Below, piece by piece: positions 1-6,289 of a stretch of DNA of 6,357 nucleotides. This DNA is from Pseudomonadota bacterium (GTDB lineage Bacteria; Pseudomonadota; Alphaproteobacteria; Paracaedibacterales; CAIULA01), in NCBI GenBank assembly GCA_021804455.1, contig JAJZHT010000075.1, positions 1 to 6,357 on the forward strand, given 5' to 3'. The position numbers and the translations under genes are program-made. The stretch's first letter is position 1; each line of letters opens with the position of its first letter. The notes beneath the pieces are model-generated. The model was not told where the DNA came from. It saw only the letters and a program-made list of their open reading frames with translations, and made no database searches.

Positions 1-921
1 GGTTTGGTCGCGTGGAACGACCTGGTTCGTGGACCTGTTGAGTTTTATGGTGAACGCTTAAGTGATCCTGTTTTGGTTCGTGCGGATGGTGCTTATCTTT
101 ATACGTTAACCTCTGTTGTGGATGATTTGGATTTTGAAATCACCCATATTTTGCGGGGAGAAGATCATGTCACCAACACAGCTGTACAAATTCAGCTGTT
201 TAAGGCCCTGAATGATGACAAACCGGTTAATATAATTTTTGGTCATACAACGTTGCTGATGGATGCCAAGGGGCAGGCTTTATCGAAACGCCTAGGGAGC
301 TTAAGCCTGCAATCTTTGCGGGATTCGGGTATTGAACCCATGGCGATTAACAGTTTATTGGCCCGATTGGGAACATCCCTTCCTGTGGAACCCTGTCTTC
401 GTCTAGAAACATTGGCTGAACATTTTGATTTAAGTACTTTCAGTCGCACCCCTCCCCATTTTGACGATCAGGAGCTGGTTCATTTAAATCACAAACTCTT
501 TCAAATTATGCCTTATTCTAGGGTTCAAGACCGCCTAAAGTCTTTTAAGTCGATTGATGAAAACGTTTGGATGGTCATTCGGGGGAATGTGCAAACCTTT
601 TCAGACGTAGAAAAATGGGATCATATTTTATTTGGTAATTTTTTTGAGGGTTTTTCAGCCCCTCAAGACCAGGAATTTATAAAGCAGGCTGTTGATTGCT
701 TACCTCATCCCAATTCAAAAGAGTGGGGAAGCGAAACATGGGCAATGTGGACCAACCTTCTTAAGGAGAAAACAGGTCGTAAAGGACGTGCGTTGTTTAT
801 GCCTTTGCGCCAAGTTTTAACAGGGATGGATCATGGGCCTGAGATGAAGGACCTACTTCCCTTGATAGGATACGAAAAAACTCAACAACGCCTCCTTAAA
901 AGGTTGCACAACTATCAATAG
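1..921 (+). CDS. gltX: Glutamyl-tRNA synthetase, C-terminal part (5' end outside window)
   Basis: Class I aminoacyl-tRNA synthetase that charges tRNA with glutamate in the cytoplasm. The frame is open from base 1, so the gene is cut by the window edge. About 306 residues are present, against roughly 440-480 for the family, and the N-terminal HIGH-motif part of the Rossmann fold is missing. Counting from the TTG codon at 4, the visible part has the LTSVVDDLDFEITHILRGEDHV block (about 35-56) and the KMSKS-equivalent loop ALSKR (92-96). The helical anticodon-binding domain follows, with the typical GIEPMAINSLLARLGTS stretch. The SKRLGSLS variant is typical of one of the two GluRS paralogues common in Alphaproteobacteria. 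Such bacteria usually make Gln-tRNA through GatCAB, so the enzyme could charge tRNA-Glu, tRNA-Gln or both; the sequence does not settle this. The TTG at 4 is internal, not a start. The gene ends in TAG and converges on xerC with no clear terminator between them. Confidence 0.95.
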   Translation, partial: GLVAWNDLVRGPVEFYGERLSDPVLVRADGAYLYTLTSVVDDLDFEITHILRGEDHVTNTAVQIQLFKALNDDKPVNIIFGHTTLLMDAKGQALSKRLGSLSLQSLRDSGIEPMAINSLLARLGTSLPVEPCLRLETLAEHFDLSTFSRTPPHFDDQELVHLNHKLFQIMPYSRVQDRLKSFKSIDENVWMVIRGNVQTFSDVEKWDHILFGNFFEGFSAPQDQEFIKQAVDCLPHPNSKEWGSETWAMWTNLLKEKTGRKGRALFMPLRQVLTGMDHGPEMKDLLPLIGYEKTQQRLLKRLHNYQ

Positions 922-962
922 ACCCTAGCCTACGTCCCTATGTGCCGTACAAAGGAGACCTG

Positions 963-1877
963 CTAAGAATTTTGAGATCGGGGGTGAGCGGCTTGATAAG
1001 CACGAAGCAAGTAATCTTTGTCGATATCGGTATAAATTTGCGTTGTTGAAGGAGAAGCATGTCCCAGCAGTTCCTGAATGGCACGAAGATCCGAGGAAGA
1101 ATGCATCAGGTGCGTAGCGCAGCTGTGGCGAAGAGCATGAGGAGTCGCCCAATCGGGCAAGCCTACGAAAATACGATAACGTTGCATCTGCCGTTCCGCT
1201 ATGGTGGGGGATAATTTTTTACCTTGAGCCCCCAAAAATAGAGGAGATTCAGAGGAAAAACTAAAGGGGCATAACTGGCAATAAGCCTCTAATTCCAGAC
1301 GGATTTTTGGCAAGAAGGGAACTTTGCGAAATTTTTCTCCCTTACCCCGAATAGTCAAATAATCTTGGGAACTTAAATCTTTGTAGGTCAGATTCAAGGC
1401 TTCCCCAAGACGCAGTCCCGTACTGTAAATCAACATAAACAGGGCGCGATCCCGTTGCCCAATCCAGGTTTGGTTAGAAATCTGTGAAATGTCGTTGATA
1501 AGGGCTAGAGCCTGGTCCATCGATAAAGGGCGTGGCAATGTTTTTTTTAACCGGGGTGGTCGAATGGAAAAAAGGGGATGATGTTCAAGATAGTTGTTTT
1601 TTTGTAAAAAACGGAAAAAACTTTTGATTCCTGACAAACTGCGTGCAGTTGAGCGAGCATGCAAACCTTTTTGATGCCGATCTGCCAGCCAAGCTCTAAG
1701 ATCGGTAAGGGTCATATGTATCAAAGAAGATAATTCCATAGTGTGACCATAATACCCTTGGAAAAAACCCATGAATTGTTGCCAATCCTGCTGATAGGCT
1801 GCAAGGGTATGTTTCGATAGAGAGCGGCCAGATTGTAAAGAGATGGCCCACTCCTGGTACAGTTTTAGGAGTTCCAA
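963..1877 (-). CDS. xerC: Tyrosine recombinase XerC
   Basis: Site-specific tyrosine recombinase, expected to act with XerD at dif to resolve chromosome dimers before division. It has 304 residues, the usual XerC length. An N-terminal SAM-like core-binding domain (about 1-90) precedes the catalytic domain (about 115-295). All catalytic residues are visible: R156 in TGLRLGE, K179 in RGKGEKFRKVP, H247 and R250 in HALRHS, H273 in LLGHAS, and nucleophile Y282 in TTQIYTDID. The IYTDID context and the AHPRS tail fit XerC better than XerD. The start is TTG at 1877: no ATG or GTG lies between it and the upstream in-frame TGA, and an AAAGAGG Shine-Dalgarno sits 9 nt upstream. It is convergent with gltX and divergent from the unknown gene at 1959. 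No att-like repeats, excisionase or cargo genes are nearby, so it reads as the housekeeping enzyme and not an integrase. XerD is the main alternative. Confidence 0.88.
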   Translation of the reverse strand: MELLKLYQEWAISLQSGRSLSKHTLAAYQQDWQQFMGFFQGYYGHTMELSSLIHMTLTDLRAWLADRHQKGLHARSTARSLSGIKSFFRFLQKNNYLEHHPLFSIRPPRLKKTLPRPLSMDQALALINDISQISNQTWIGQRDRALFMLIYSTGLRLGEALNLTYKDLSSQDYLTIRGKGEKFRKVPFLPKIRLELEAYCQLCPFSFSSESPLFLGAQGKKLSPTIAERQMQRYRIFVGLPDWATPHALRHSCATHLMHSSSDLRAIQELLGHASPSTTQIYTDIDKDYLLRAYQAAHPRSQNS

Positions 1878-1878
1878 A

Positions 1879-1928
1879 TGACTAAACCTCTTTGCTAGAA
1901 TTACAAATCATGCTAAATCCTGACTAAA
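1879..1928. repeat. Direct repeat TGACTAAA in the xerC/1959 divergent gap
   Basis: The 8-mer TGACTAAA occurs at 1879-1886 and again at 1921-1928. The 42-bp spacing is close to four helical turns. It could be a pair of binding sites for a regulator of the two divergent genes. An 8-base match in an 81-bp AT-rich gap could also be chance. I see no convincing -35/-10 pair for either gene here. Confidence 0.2.
1887..1893 (-). promoter_or_regulatory. Ribosome binding site supporting the TTG start of xerC
   Basis: On the minus strand AAAGAGG lies 9 nt before TTG at 1877-1875. No ATG or GTG occurs in that frame between here and the upstream stop, so this site decides the start. Confidence 0.6.
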
Positions 1929-1958
1929 GATATATTAAGATTTTGTAAAAACAAAAGA

Positions 1959-3047
1959 ATGTTCAACAATTATAAATTCCTCGTAAAAATAATTTGTTAT
2001 GTTAGTTTTCTCATAATTATTATTGGGGGAAGCTTGATTCTTAAGAATAAATTTTATCCTAAGTCTGCGCAAGCGGGATTAACTCTTCTGTTTAAAGATA
2101 ATCAAGCAACAGATGCGCTGGTTCGTCTGTTGGGTATGACAGGGATACGGATTCAAGGGGACACTCTTCAACCCGACAATCATTGGCCAGAGGCTAAATT
2201 GGTTTTGTCATCACGCAGCTTGGAAGAAATTACGCGCGCGGTTCAGGGGAAAATTCGTCCAGAAGTAACTTGGTTAATTCCGCCCACTCAAGAAAGGTGG
2301 CAGACTCAAGGTTTGAGGTATATCAATTTTTCTAAAGAACAAGCTTATATTATTTTAAATTTGGTTCTAAAAGAACTCAAAATGGGCGAGGAAATAACGC
2401 CCCTTCGGTCAAAGTATGAGGGAATTCTATTCTTGGGCAGTACGTTGAAAAACGTGCGAGAACGTCTCAATCTTTTAAACAATTATATCGAAAAGGAACG
2501 CTTCACATTTGAGGAAATTTGGGCGTTAACGGGAGAGCGCAGCCTTGATCCTACAGTTGGTGAAACCTTTGAAAATCTTTTAGATCCTAAAGGTTCTATC
2601 CCTTTAAGAACGGGTTGGAAAAAAACACCAGAAATGCTTTTCCCCACCAGCGAAGAGCAAATGGTAGAATGGGTCTTCAAGCAATCGTGTTCCAATCGCA
2701 TTTCTTTAGAACTTGTAAAAATGGTACATGCACCCAAGGAGGAGGGACGGAAACGAGCAACTACAAAAACAACGGTTGAAGCTTGGTTAAAAGAAAACCC
2801 CAAAGGGGGAAATTATCTGGCTGTTTCAACCCAGCCGTTTGGACTTTATCAGTTGTTGGTCCTGAGACACCATGTTCTTGCGAAAGGGCGAGTTGATATT
2901 CTAATCGATGTTATCGCTGCAAAATTTCCTTTTAGCACTTATACTCATCAAAGTGAGGAGAAACTGCGCCAATTCGTCAATATTGCTTTAGACAATATTG
3001 CTAAGATTTGCTACGAGCTGGTGGAGATTGAAAAACTACGAGCCTAA
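1959..3047 (+). CDS. Membrane-anchored protein of unknown function, possible YdcF/DUF218-like domain
   Basis: I do not recognise this 362-residue protein with certainty. A strongly hydrophobic segment (about 7-28) near the N-terminus is followed by Lys-rich KNKFYPK, which fits a signal anchor. AQA at 37-39 could be a signal peptidase site, but it lies far from the hydrophobic core. After an unassigned region (40-150), motif order suggests a Rossmann-like domain: strand GILFLGS (155-161), a helix with VRERL (166-170), strand IWALTGERSL (187-196), SEEQMVEWVF (231-240), ATTKTTVEAWL (267-277), strand NYLAVSTQPFGLYQ (285-298), and a final LDNIAKICYEL helix (344-354). This resembles DUF218 proteins such as YdcF, SanA and ElyC, which have envelope-related roles, but it is an inference from pattern alone. 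ATG at 1959 is the first good start after an in-frame TAA at 1914-1916. The Shine-Dalgarno is weak (AAAAGA). The gene is transcribed alone, divergent from xerC and convergent with rluC, with 3 bp between stops. Confidence 0.85.
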   Translation: MFNNYKFLVKIICYVSFLIIIIGGSLILKNKFYPKSAQAGLTLLFKDNQATDALVRLLGMTGIRIQGDTLQPDNHWPEAKLVLSSRSLEEITRAVQGKIRPEVTWLIPPTQERWQTQGLRYINFSKEQAYIILNLVLKELKMGEEITPLRSKYEGILFLGSTLKNVRERLNLLNNYIEKERFTFEEIWALTGERSLDPTVGETFENLLDPKGSIPLRTGWKKTPEMLFPTSEEQMVEWVFKQSCSNRISLELVKMVHAPKEEGRKRATTKTTVEAWLKENPKGGNYLAVSTQPFGLYQLLVLRHHVLAKGRVDILIDVIAAKFPFSTYTHQSEEKLRQFVNIALDNIAKICYELVEIEKLRA

Positions 3048-3055
3048 GCGTTAGG
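3043..3055. repeat. Palindrome spanning two convergent stop codons
   Basis: CCTAA-GCG-TTAGG is a perfect 5-bp inverted repeat with a 3-nt loop. The left arm contains the TAA of the plus-strand gene (3045-3047), and the right arm contains the TAA of rluC (3053-3051). It may act as a short hairpin at the end of both messages, but no T-tract follows directly on either strand, so it is not a convincing intrinsic terminator. Confidence 0.4.
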
Positions 3056-4019
3056 TATAAAGATCCCAATTCACTTTAAAGCTTTTAAGAATATCTTGAA
3101 TGTGAGAAGGGGGAGGAGCGGTGAATGTTATCCCCCGGCCCGTACTTATATCGGGAATTTTAAGGCTTCTCGCATGAAGACATAACCCACTGCTTGATTT
3201 TTGGGCTCCGTATTTTACATCCCCTATAATCGGGTGACCTATATGGCTGCAATGGACACGTAATTGATGGGTGCGTCCCGTTTGGGGTTGTAATTCTACC
3301 CAGGCACCTTTCTTTCCCAAGGCTTTGATCAGTCGATAGTGAGTAACAGCGGTTTTGCCCTTTTTAGGATCGACTTTCATTTTTTCAAAGGATTCTTCAA
3401 AGTCTTTGCTTAAAGAGGCCTTAATCGTTCCATACGCCGGCTTGGGAAGCCCCTCGACCAGCGCCCAATAAGTTTTTTCAATGTTTCCTTTTTGAAAGGC
3501 TTTGGCCAATTCAATAGATTTCTCTAAAGTTTTAGCCACCACTAAAACGCCACTGGTATCTTTGTCCAGTCGATGGACTAGACGAAAAGGCTGACCACGA
3601 CCATACGCCTGCAGTAACCCATCAAGATGTTTTGTCGTACCCGTTCCCCCTTGCACTGCCAAACCGGAGGGTTTGTTAAGGACACAGATTTCTTCATCTT
3701 CCCAAAGGATTAAAGTCGATAAAAACTGGATATCTTCCTGGGAATAAACAAAAGCTTTTGTTTTAGGGATCGGACGTTCTGGAATACGAAGAAAATCCAA
3801 AGAAAGACCCTTGGCAAGAGTGACTTGGTCTTGTTCAGTGATGCGTGTGCTGGCGGTGGCTTTCTGACCATTGACAAGAATTTTTTTCTGTCGCAGTAAT
3901 TTTTCAATATGAGCCTGACTTAGGTTAAGGCCTTTATAAGGATCTGTTCGCTTTAACCAACGATCCAGACGATGTCCTGTAAAAGTTTCTGACACAGAAG
4001 AAGAATCTTTCCTAACCAC
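3051..4019 (-). CDS. rluC: 23S rRNA pseudouridine synthase, RluC type
   Basis: RluA-family pseudouridine synthase that isomerises specific uridines of 23S rRNA; E. coli RluC acts at 955, 2504 and 2580. It has 322 residues, full length. An N-terminal S4 RNA-binding domain (about 14-72, HRLDRWLK to VTLAKG) precedes the catalytic domain (about 105-310). Motifs are NKPSGLAVQGG (115-125), HRLDKDTSG (149-157) with catalytic Asp152, TGRTHQLRVH (247-256) and GHPIIGD (261-267). The S4 domain plus the AVQGG and HLDGLL context favour RluC over RluD or RluA; exact target sites are inferred. The start is GTG at 4019, inside the end of popZ with an 8-bp overlap. No Shine-Dalgarno is visible before it, so translation probably depends on ribosomes terminating at the popZ stop. 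It is the last gene of the tolC-popZ-rluC run and ends 3 bp from the convergent gene. Confidence 0.92.
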   Translation of the reverse strand: MVRKDSSSVSETFTGHRLDRWLKRTDPYKGLNLSQAHIEKLLRQKKILVNGQKATASTRITEQDQVTLAKGLSLDFLRIPERPIPKTKAFVYSQEDIQFLSTLILWEDEEICVLNKPSGLAVQGGTGTTKHLDGLLQAYGRGQPFRLVHRLDKDTSGVLVVAKTLEKSIELAKAFQKGNIEKTYWALVEGLPKPAYGTIKASLSKDFEESFEKMKVDPKKGKTAVTHYRLIKALGKKGAWVELQPQTGRTHQLRVHCSHIGHPIIGDVKYGAQKSSSGLCLHARSLKIPDISTGRGITFTAPPPSHIQDILKSFKVNWDLYT

Positions 4020-4584
4020 GATACAAATTTTGTGTGAGGCGCTCGATTTCCTTGGTAATCGTAATCTCTACCAGACGTGATAAATTTTGATCTATCCACT
4101 GCTTAATTAAAGGACGCGCCAATTCCGTAAATAATTGATCCAACGTTGGACTGGAAACAGAGGGAGTTGCCGCCTGATGATGGAGCTGAGCCGCAGTCTC
4201 TGCAAGACGGGAAAAAGCCCTTGCTGTTGAGGTCTGAATTTCCTGAGATAACAGCGGTTCTGTGGCTGCCGAAACAACTGGGGAATCCTGAGATTCTGAC
4301 CGCACTGCATGGGCCTCTGTTAAACGGATGACATTTTCTGGGGGCAAACCAGGCAAAACAGAAGCCGCAGGAATGGTTGAAGCTGCTGAGGCACCTGTCT
4401 CAGAGGGTTTAGAACTCGCTAAACTGGCGGCCAGGGCCTCTGCAGCTTTATCCGCTTCTAATCTTAAAGTTGAGGGAGCTTTCTCAGAAGTCATCTGGGC
4501 GTCATCCCCCACATAACGGCGAATTGAGGCCAAAATTTCTTCAATGGACATTTCTCCTTCATCTTCACGCTTAGAATGGATCAT
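4012..4584 (-). CDS. popZ: PopZ-like polar organizing protein (DUF2497)
   Basis: Cytoplasmic scaffold protein. In Caulobacter, PopZ self-assembles at the cell pole, anchors the ParB-bound origin and recruits client proteins. It has 190 residues, the usual size. The N-terminal client-binding helix is recognisable (SIEEILASIRRYVGDD, 13-28). The C-terminal oligomerisation region is also clear: LDQLFTELARPLIKQWIDQNLSRLVEITITKEIERLTQ (148-185). The linker (about 30-146) is low complexity but rich in Ala, Ser and Thr, with few acidic clusters and modest proline, unlike the Pro/Glu-rich linker of Caulobacter PopZ. ATG at 4584 is preferred because GAGGAAG lies just upstream; an ATG at 4551 would lose 11 residues and has its GGAG only 2 nt away. 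The gene lies 17 bp after tolC and overlaps rluC by 8 bp. In many alphaproteobacteria this family lies between tolC and valS; here valS is replaced by rluC. Family assignment is strong; polar localisation in this organism is inferred. Confidence 0.88.
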   Translation of the reverse strand: MIHSKREDEGEMSIEEILASIRRYVGDDAQMTSEKAPSTLRLEADKAAEALAASLASSKPSETGASAASTIPAASVLPGLPPENVIRLTEAHAVRSESQDSPVVSAATEPLLSQEIQTSTARAFSRLAETAAQLHHQAATPSVSSPTLDQLFTELARPLIKQWIDQNLSRLVEITITKEIERLTQNLYRG

Positions 4585-4586
4585 GG

Positions 4587-4593
4587 CTTCCTC
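4587..4593 (-). promoter_or_regulatory. Ribosome binding site deciding the popZ start
   Basis: GAGGAAG on the minus strand ends 2 nt before ATG 4584, and its AGGA core is 4 nt from the ATG. It lies in the 17-bp gap after the tolC stop. It supports the longer start over the internal ATG at 4551. Confidence 0.55.
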
Positions 4594-4601
4594 ATGAACG
4601 T

Positions 4602-5981
4602 TTAAAAATAACCCCGTACTTTTTGATAATGGGATTGAGGGTCAAAATAATCAACATCTAATTTCAAAGTTTTAGCGTTTAGACGCCCAATAATTGCCAA
4701 GAGACGATAACTTTCATAAAAATAAGTTTTTTCGGCTTCTACCAAGGCTAATTGTGCTTGCAAAAGATCCCGCTGAGCGTTCAAAACATCCAAAAGAACT
4801 TTGGATCCTACGTTCATTTCCTGGGTTGTTCCTTCTAAACTGATCTGTGCAGCTTCAACTTGTTTCTGATAATTTTGGATGTTGTTCTTAGCGGCTGTAT
4901 AATTTTGCCAAATTTGGATGGCTTGCTCTATAATCTGGCGGCGTACGGTTTCAATGGCAATTCTTTTCTGGCTTGCAATTTCCAAGGCTTGCCTTTTTTG
5001 AGAACGAACGGTCCCAGCCTCATACAAGGGGACTTTTGCCTGAATCGCCACCTGATGATTGGTAGCATAATTGGCCGTATTTTGATTGACGATACCTGTA
5101 TAATTTAAATCCGAGCGTGTTTCTTGTCGGCTGGAAGATCCAACCAAATCAACCGTTGGTAGCAAATTACTGCCCACACGGTCAGCCTCTGATTGGGCGG
5201 TTAAATGGTCGAATTGGGCGGCAATAATTGTTGGGTTTTCTTCGCCCGCTGTCTGAAGAACTTCCTCTAAAGTTTTGGGAAGATTTTCAAAAGCGCCTGC
5301 TTTTTCCATATGGACAGGTGCTTTCAGACCAACAATTCTTTCGTAGGTAGCCTTTGATCCCATAAGTTGGGCCTCTGCATTTTGCGCTTGAGCATCTGCG
5401 TCCGCATACCGGGCCTGGGCATTGGCTAACTGTGTAATGGTTTCTTCGCCCACTCTTTTCTTTTCAGCAGCGTCTTCTAAGTTTTTCAAAAGAGCGGCCT
5501 TGTTGGCCTTGTACAGTTCTACTTGCTTGTATTTGGAAACAAGATCTAAATAAGACTGAATAGCATTCAATAAAACGGTTTGTTCAGTAGACTGCAAATT
5601 GGCCCATGCAGAACGAATGCTGTGTTCGGCGCTGTTCGTTTGCGCAAGCGTTGCCCCCCCTGAGTATAAATTTTGTCTTAGATTTAAGCTCCCTTCGTGA
5701 GCATTTGACTTTTGACCCGAAGGAGTAGAGCTGCTGAGCAAGTCTTTATTGGTGCCTGAATTGACTTGTTTATTAAGGGTCATTGCTGTGGAAAGGTCAA
5801 CAGTAGGTCTCCATCCGGCTAAGGCCTGGACAATCTTTTCATGTTCGGCTTTGACGGCTTCTTGTTTATCTTTAAAATCAGGACTTGTATTATAGGTATT
5901 TGTTAATGCCTGATTGAGTGTTGCTGACCAACAGGCGCCACTACTGATAAGGAGTAGAATTGAAAAAAGGATTTGCGTCAT
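4602..5981 (-). CDS. tolC: TolC-family outer membrane channel protein
   Basis: Outer-membrane factor that trimerises into a barrel plus periplasmic helical tunnel and docks with inner-membrane type I secretion or efflux pumps. It has 459 residues, full length. A signal peptide is clear (1 to about 19-20, ILFSILLLISSGA core). The duplicated layout of the family is visible. Repeat 1 has LNQALTNTYNTSP (22-34), strand WRPTVDLS, strand SLNLRQNLYSGG (98-109) and long helices to about 218. Repeat 2 has LEEVLQTAGEENP (238-250), LLPTVDLVGSSS, VAIQAKVPLYEAG (311-323) and helices to about 430. VGSKVLLDVLNAQRDLLQAQLALVEAEKTY (391-420) and the FDPQSHY tail (446-452) match the type I secretion TolC subgroup. 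Two Ser/Asn/Thr-rich stretches (72-95, 281-308) would be the surface loops. ATG at 5981 has AAGGAAG 4 nt upstream. It is first in the run with popZ and rluC. No inner-membrane partner is in the window, so the exported substrate is unknown. Confidence 0.93.
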   Translation of the reverse strand: MTQILFSILLLISSGACWSATLNQALTNTYNTSPDFKDKQEAVKAEHEKIVQALAGWRPTVDLSTAMTLNKQVNSGTNKDLLSSSTPSGQKSNAHEGSLNLRQNLYSGGATLAQTNSAEHSIRSAWANLQSTEQTVLLNAIQSYLDLVSKYKQVELYKANKAALLKNLEDAAEKKRVGEETITQLANAQARYADADAQAQNAEAQLMGSKATYERIVGLKAPVHMEKAGAFENLPKTLEEVLQTAGEENPTIIAAQFDHLTAQSEADRVGSNLLPTVDLVGSSSRQETRSDLNYTGIVNQNTANYATNHQVAIQAKVPLYEAGTVRSQKRQALEIASQKRIAIETVRRQIIEQAIQIWQNYTAAKNNIQNYQKQVEAAQISLEGTTQEMNVGSKVLLDVLNAQRDLLQAQLALVEAEKTYFYESYRLLAIIGRLNAKTLKLDVDYFDPQSHYQKVRGYF

Positions 5982-5985
5982 GGTT

Positions 5986-5992
5986 CTTCCTT
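5986..5992 (-). promoter_or_regulatory. Ribosome binding site of tolC
   Basis: AAGGAAG on the minus strand, 4 nt before ATG 5981 (6 nt from the GGA core). This strong site, with the signal peptide that begins at this ATG, fixes the start. Confidence 0.65.
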
Positions 5993-6060
5993 GGGTTATG
6001 GAGACCTCATAAATGACAGGTGTAAAGTCAATTTATTTGGCCCAAACGTTAATTGCTTTC

Positions 6061-6081
6061 TCAAGATTTTTTATATCTTGA
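6061..6081. repeat. Inverted repeat TCAAGAT/ATCTTGA upstream of tolC
   Basis: Perfect 7-bp arms TCAAGAT (6061-6067) and ATCTTGA (6075-6081) around a 7-nt AT-only spacer, 80-100 bp upstream of the tolC ATG. It could be an operator for a dimeric repressor or a leader hairpin. The repeat itself is seen; its role is inference. Confidence 0.35.
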
Positions 6082-6126
6082 AAACAGGCACTGATTCGTG
6101 AAAGCTCCCTTTGTGAACTACAAACA

Positions 6127-6152
6127 CTCTAGCGACAAAGTGCAGCCTAGAG
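6127..6152. repeat. Inverted repeat CTCTAG/CTAGAG
   Basis: Perfect 6-bp arms at 6127-6132 and 6147-6152 with a 14-nt loop, in the tolC upstream region and downstream of the promoter candidate at 6192-6220. It could fold in a leader RNA. The stem is short and the loop long, so it may be chance. Confidence 0.25.
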
Positions 6153-6191
6153 GGTTTTTACCAGAACTTTACAAAACCGGTCCAATAATTC

Positions 6192-6220
6192 ATTTAACGG
6201 TATATAGAGACTGTTGGCAA
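6192..6220 (-). promoter_or_regulatory. Possible sigma-70 promoter for the tolC operon
   Basis: On the minus strand TTGCCA (6220-6215, 5/6 to the -35 consensus) is followed after exactly 17 nt by TTAAAT (6197-6192, 4/6 to the -10). A partly overlapping alternative, TTGTGA with TATATA, lies just upstream. Transcription from here would give a leader of about 200 nt before tolC. Chance matches of this quality are common in AT-rich DNA. Confidence 0.3.
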
Positions 6221-6268
6221 GAGGTCACAAGATCACCTGATAAAGATTTTTGGTAAGAAACTAAACAA

Positions 6269-6289
6269 CCCTCAGTTATAAACTGAGGG
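6269..6289 (-). terminator. Terminator-like hairpin closing an off-window minus-strand gene
   Basis: Perfect inverted repeat with 9-bp arms CCCTCAGTT (6269-6277) and AACTGAGGG (6281-6289) and an ATA loop. Read on the minus strand, the stem is followed by a broken T-rich run (TTGTTTAGTTTCTT). The plus strand has no such run, so a minus-strand terminator fits best. It lies 1 nt past a possible stop codon at 6293-6291. Confidence 0.5.

Noticed and set aside
963..1877. The tyrosine recombinase as a phage or integrative-element integrase
   Set aside because: Its length, its IYTDID and AHPR-type ending, and the absence of att repeats, excisionase or cargo genes all fit housekeeping XerC. Its neighbours are housekeeping genes.
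2076..2500. Secretin or TonB short N-terminal (STN) domain in the unknown protein (LTLLFKDNQATDALVRLLGMTGIRI and the following repeats)
   Set aside because: The spacing of hydrophobic residues is suggestive, but there is no secretin barrel or TonB plug, and the downstream motifs fit a Rossmann-like domain better. The resemblance rests on generic beta-alpha patterns.
2483..2803. 106-codon open frame on the minus strand inside the unknown gene, and similar shorter frames opposite gltX, xerC, popZ and tolC
   Set aside because: Each lies within a longer gene with better start signals or family motifs, and none shows a recognisable motif or ribosome binding site; they are antisense or frame-shifted shadows.
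4012..4551. Shorter popZ start at ATG 4551
   Set aside because: Its GGAG is only 2 nt from the ATG, too close for efficient initiation, while ATG 4584 has a well-placed GAGGAAG.
5919..5981. Lipoprotein signal peptide in TolC (Cys17 after SGA)
   Set aside because: Position -3 to the Cys is Ser instead of the usual Leu/Val/Ile, and the type I secretion TolC subgroup is normally not lipidated. A plain signal peptide fits better.
6003..6031. Promoter with -35 TTGACT (6031-6026, minus strand) close to tolC
   Set aside because: The -35 match is 5/6, but no -10-like hexamer occurs at 16-18 nt; the bases there read GAGGTC or similar.
6127..6160. Plus-strand intrinsic terminator (CTCTAG/CTAGAG stem followed by GGTTTTT)
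   Set aside because: No plus-strand gene lies upstream for it to end, and the 6-bp stem with a 14-nt loop is weak.
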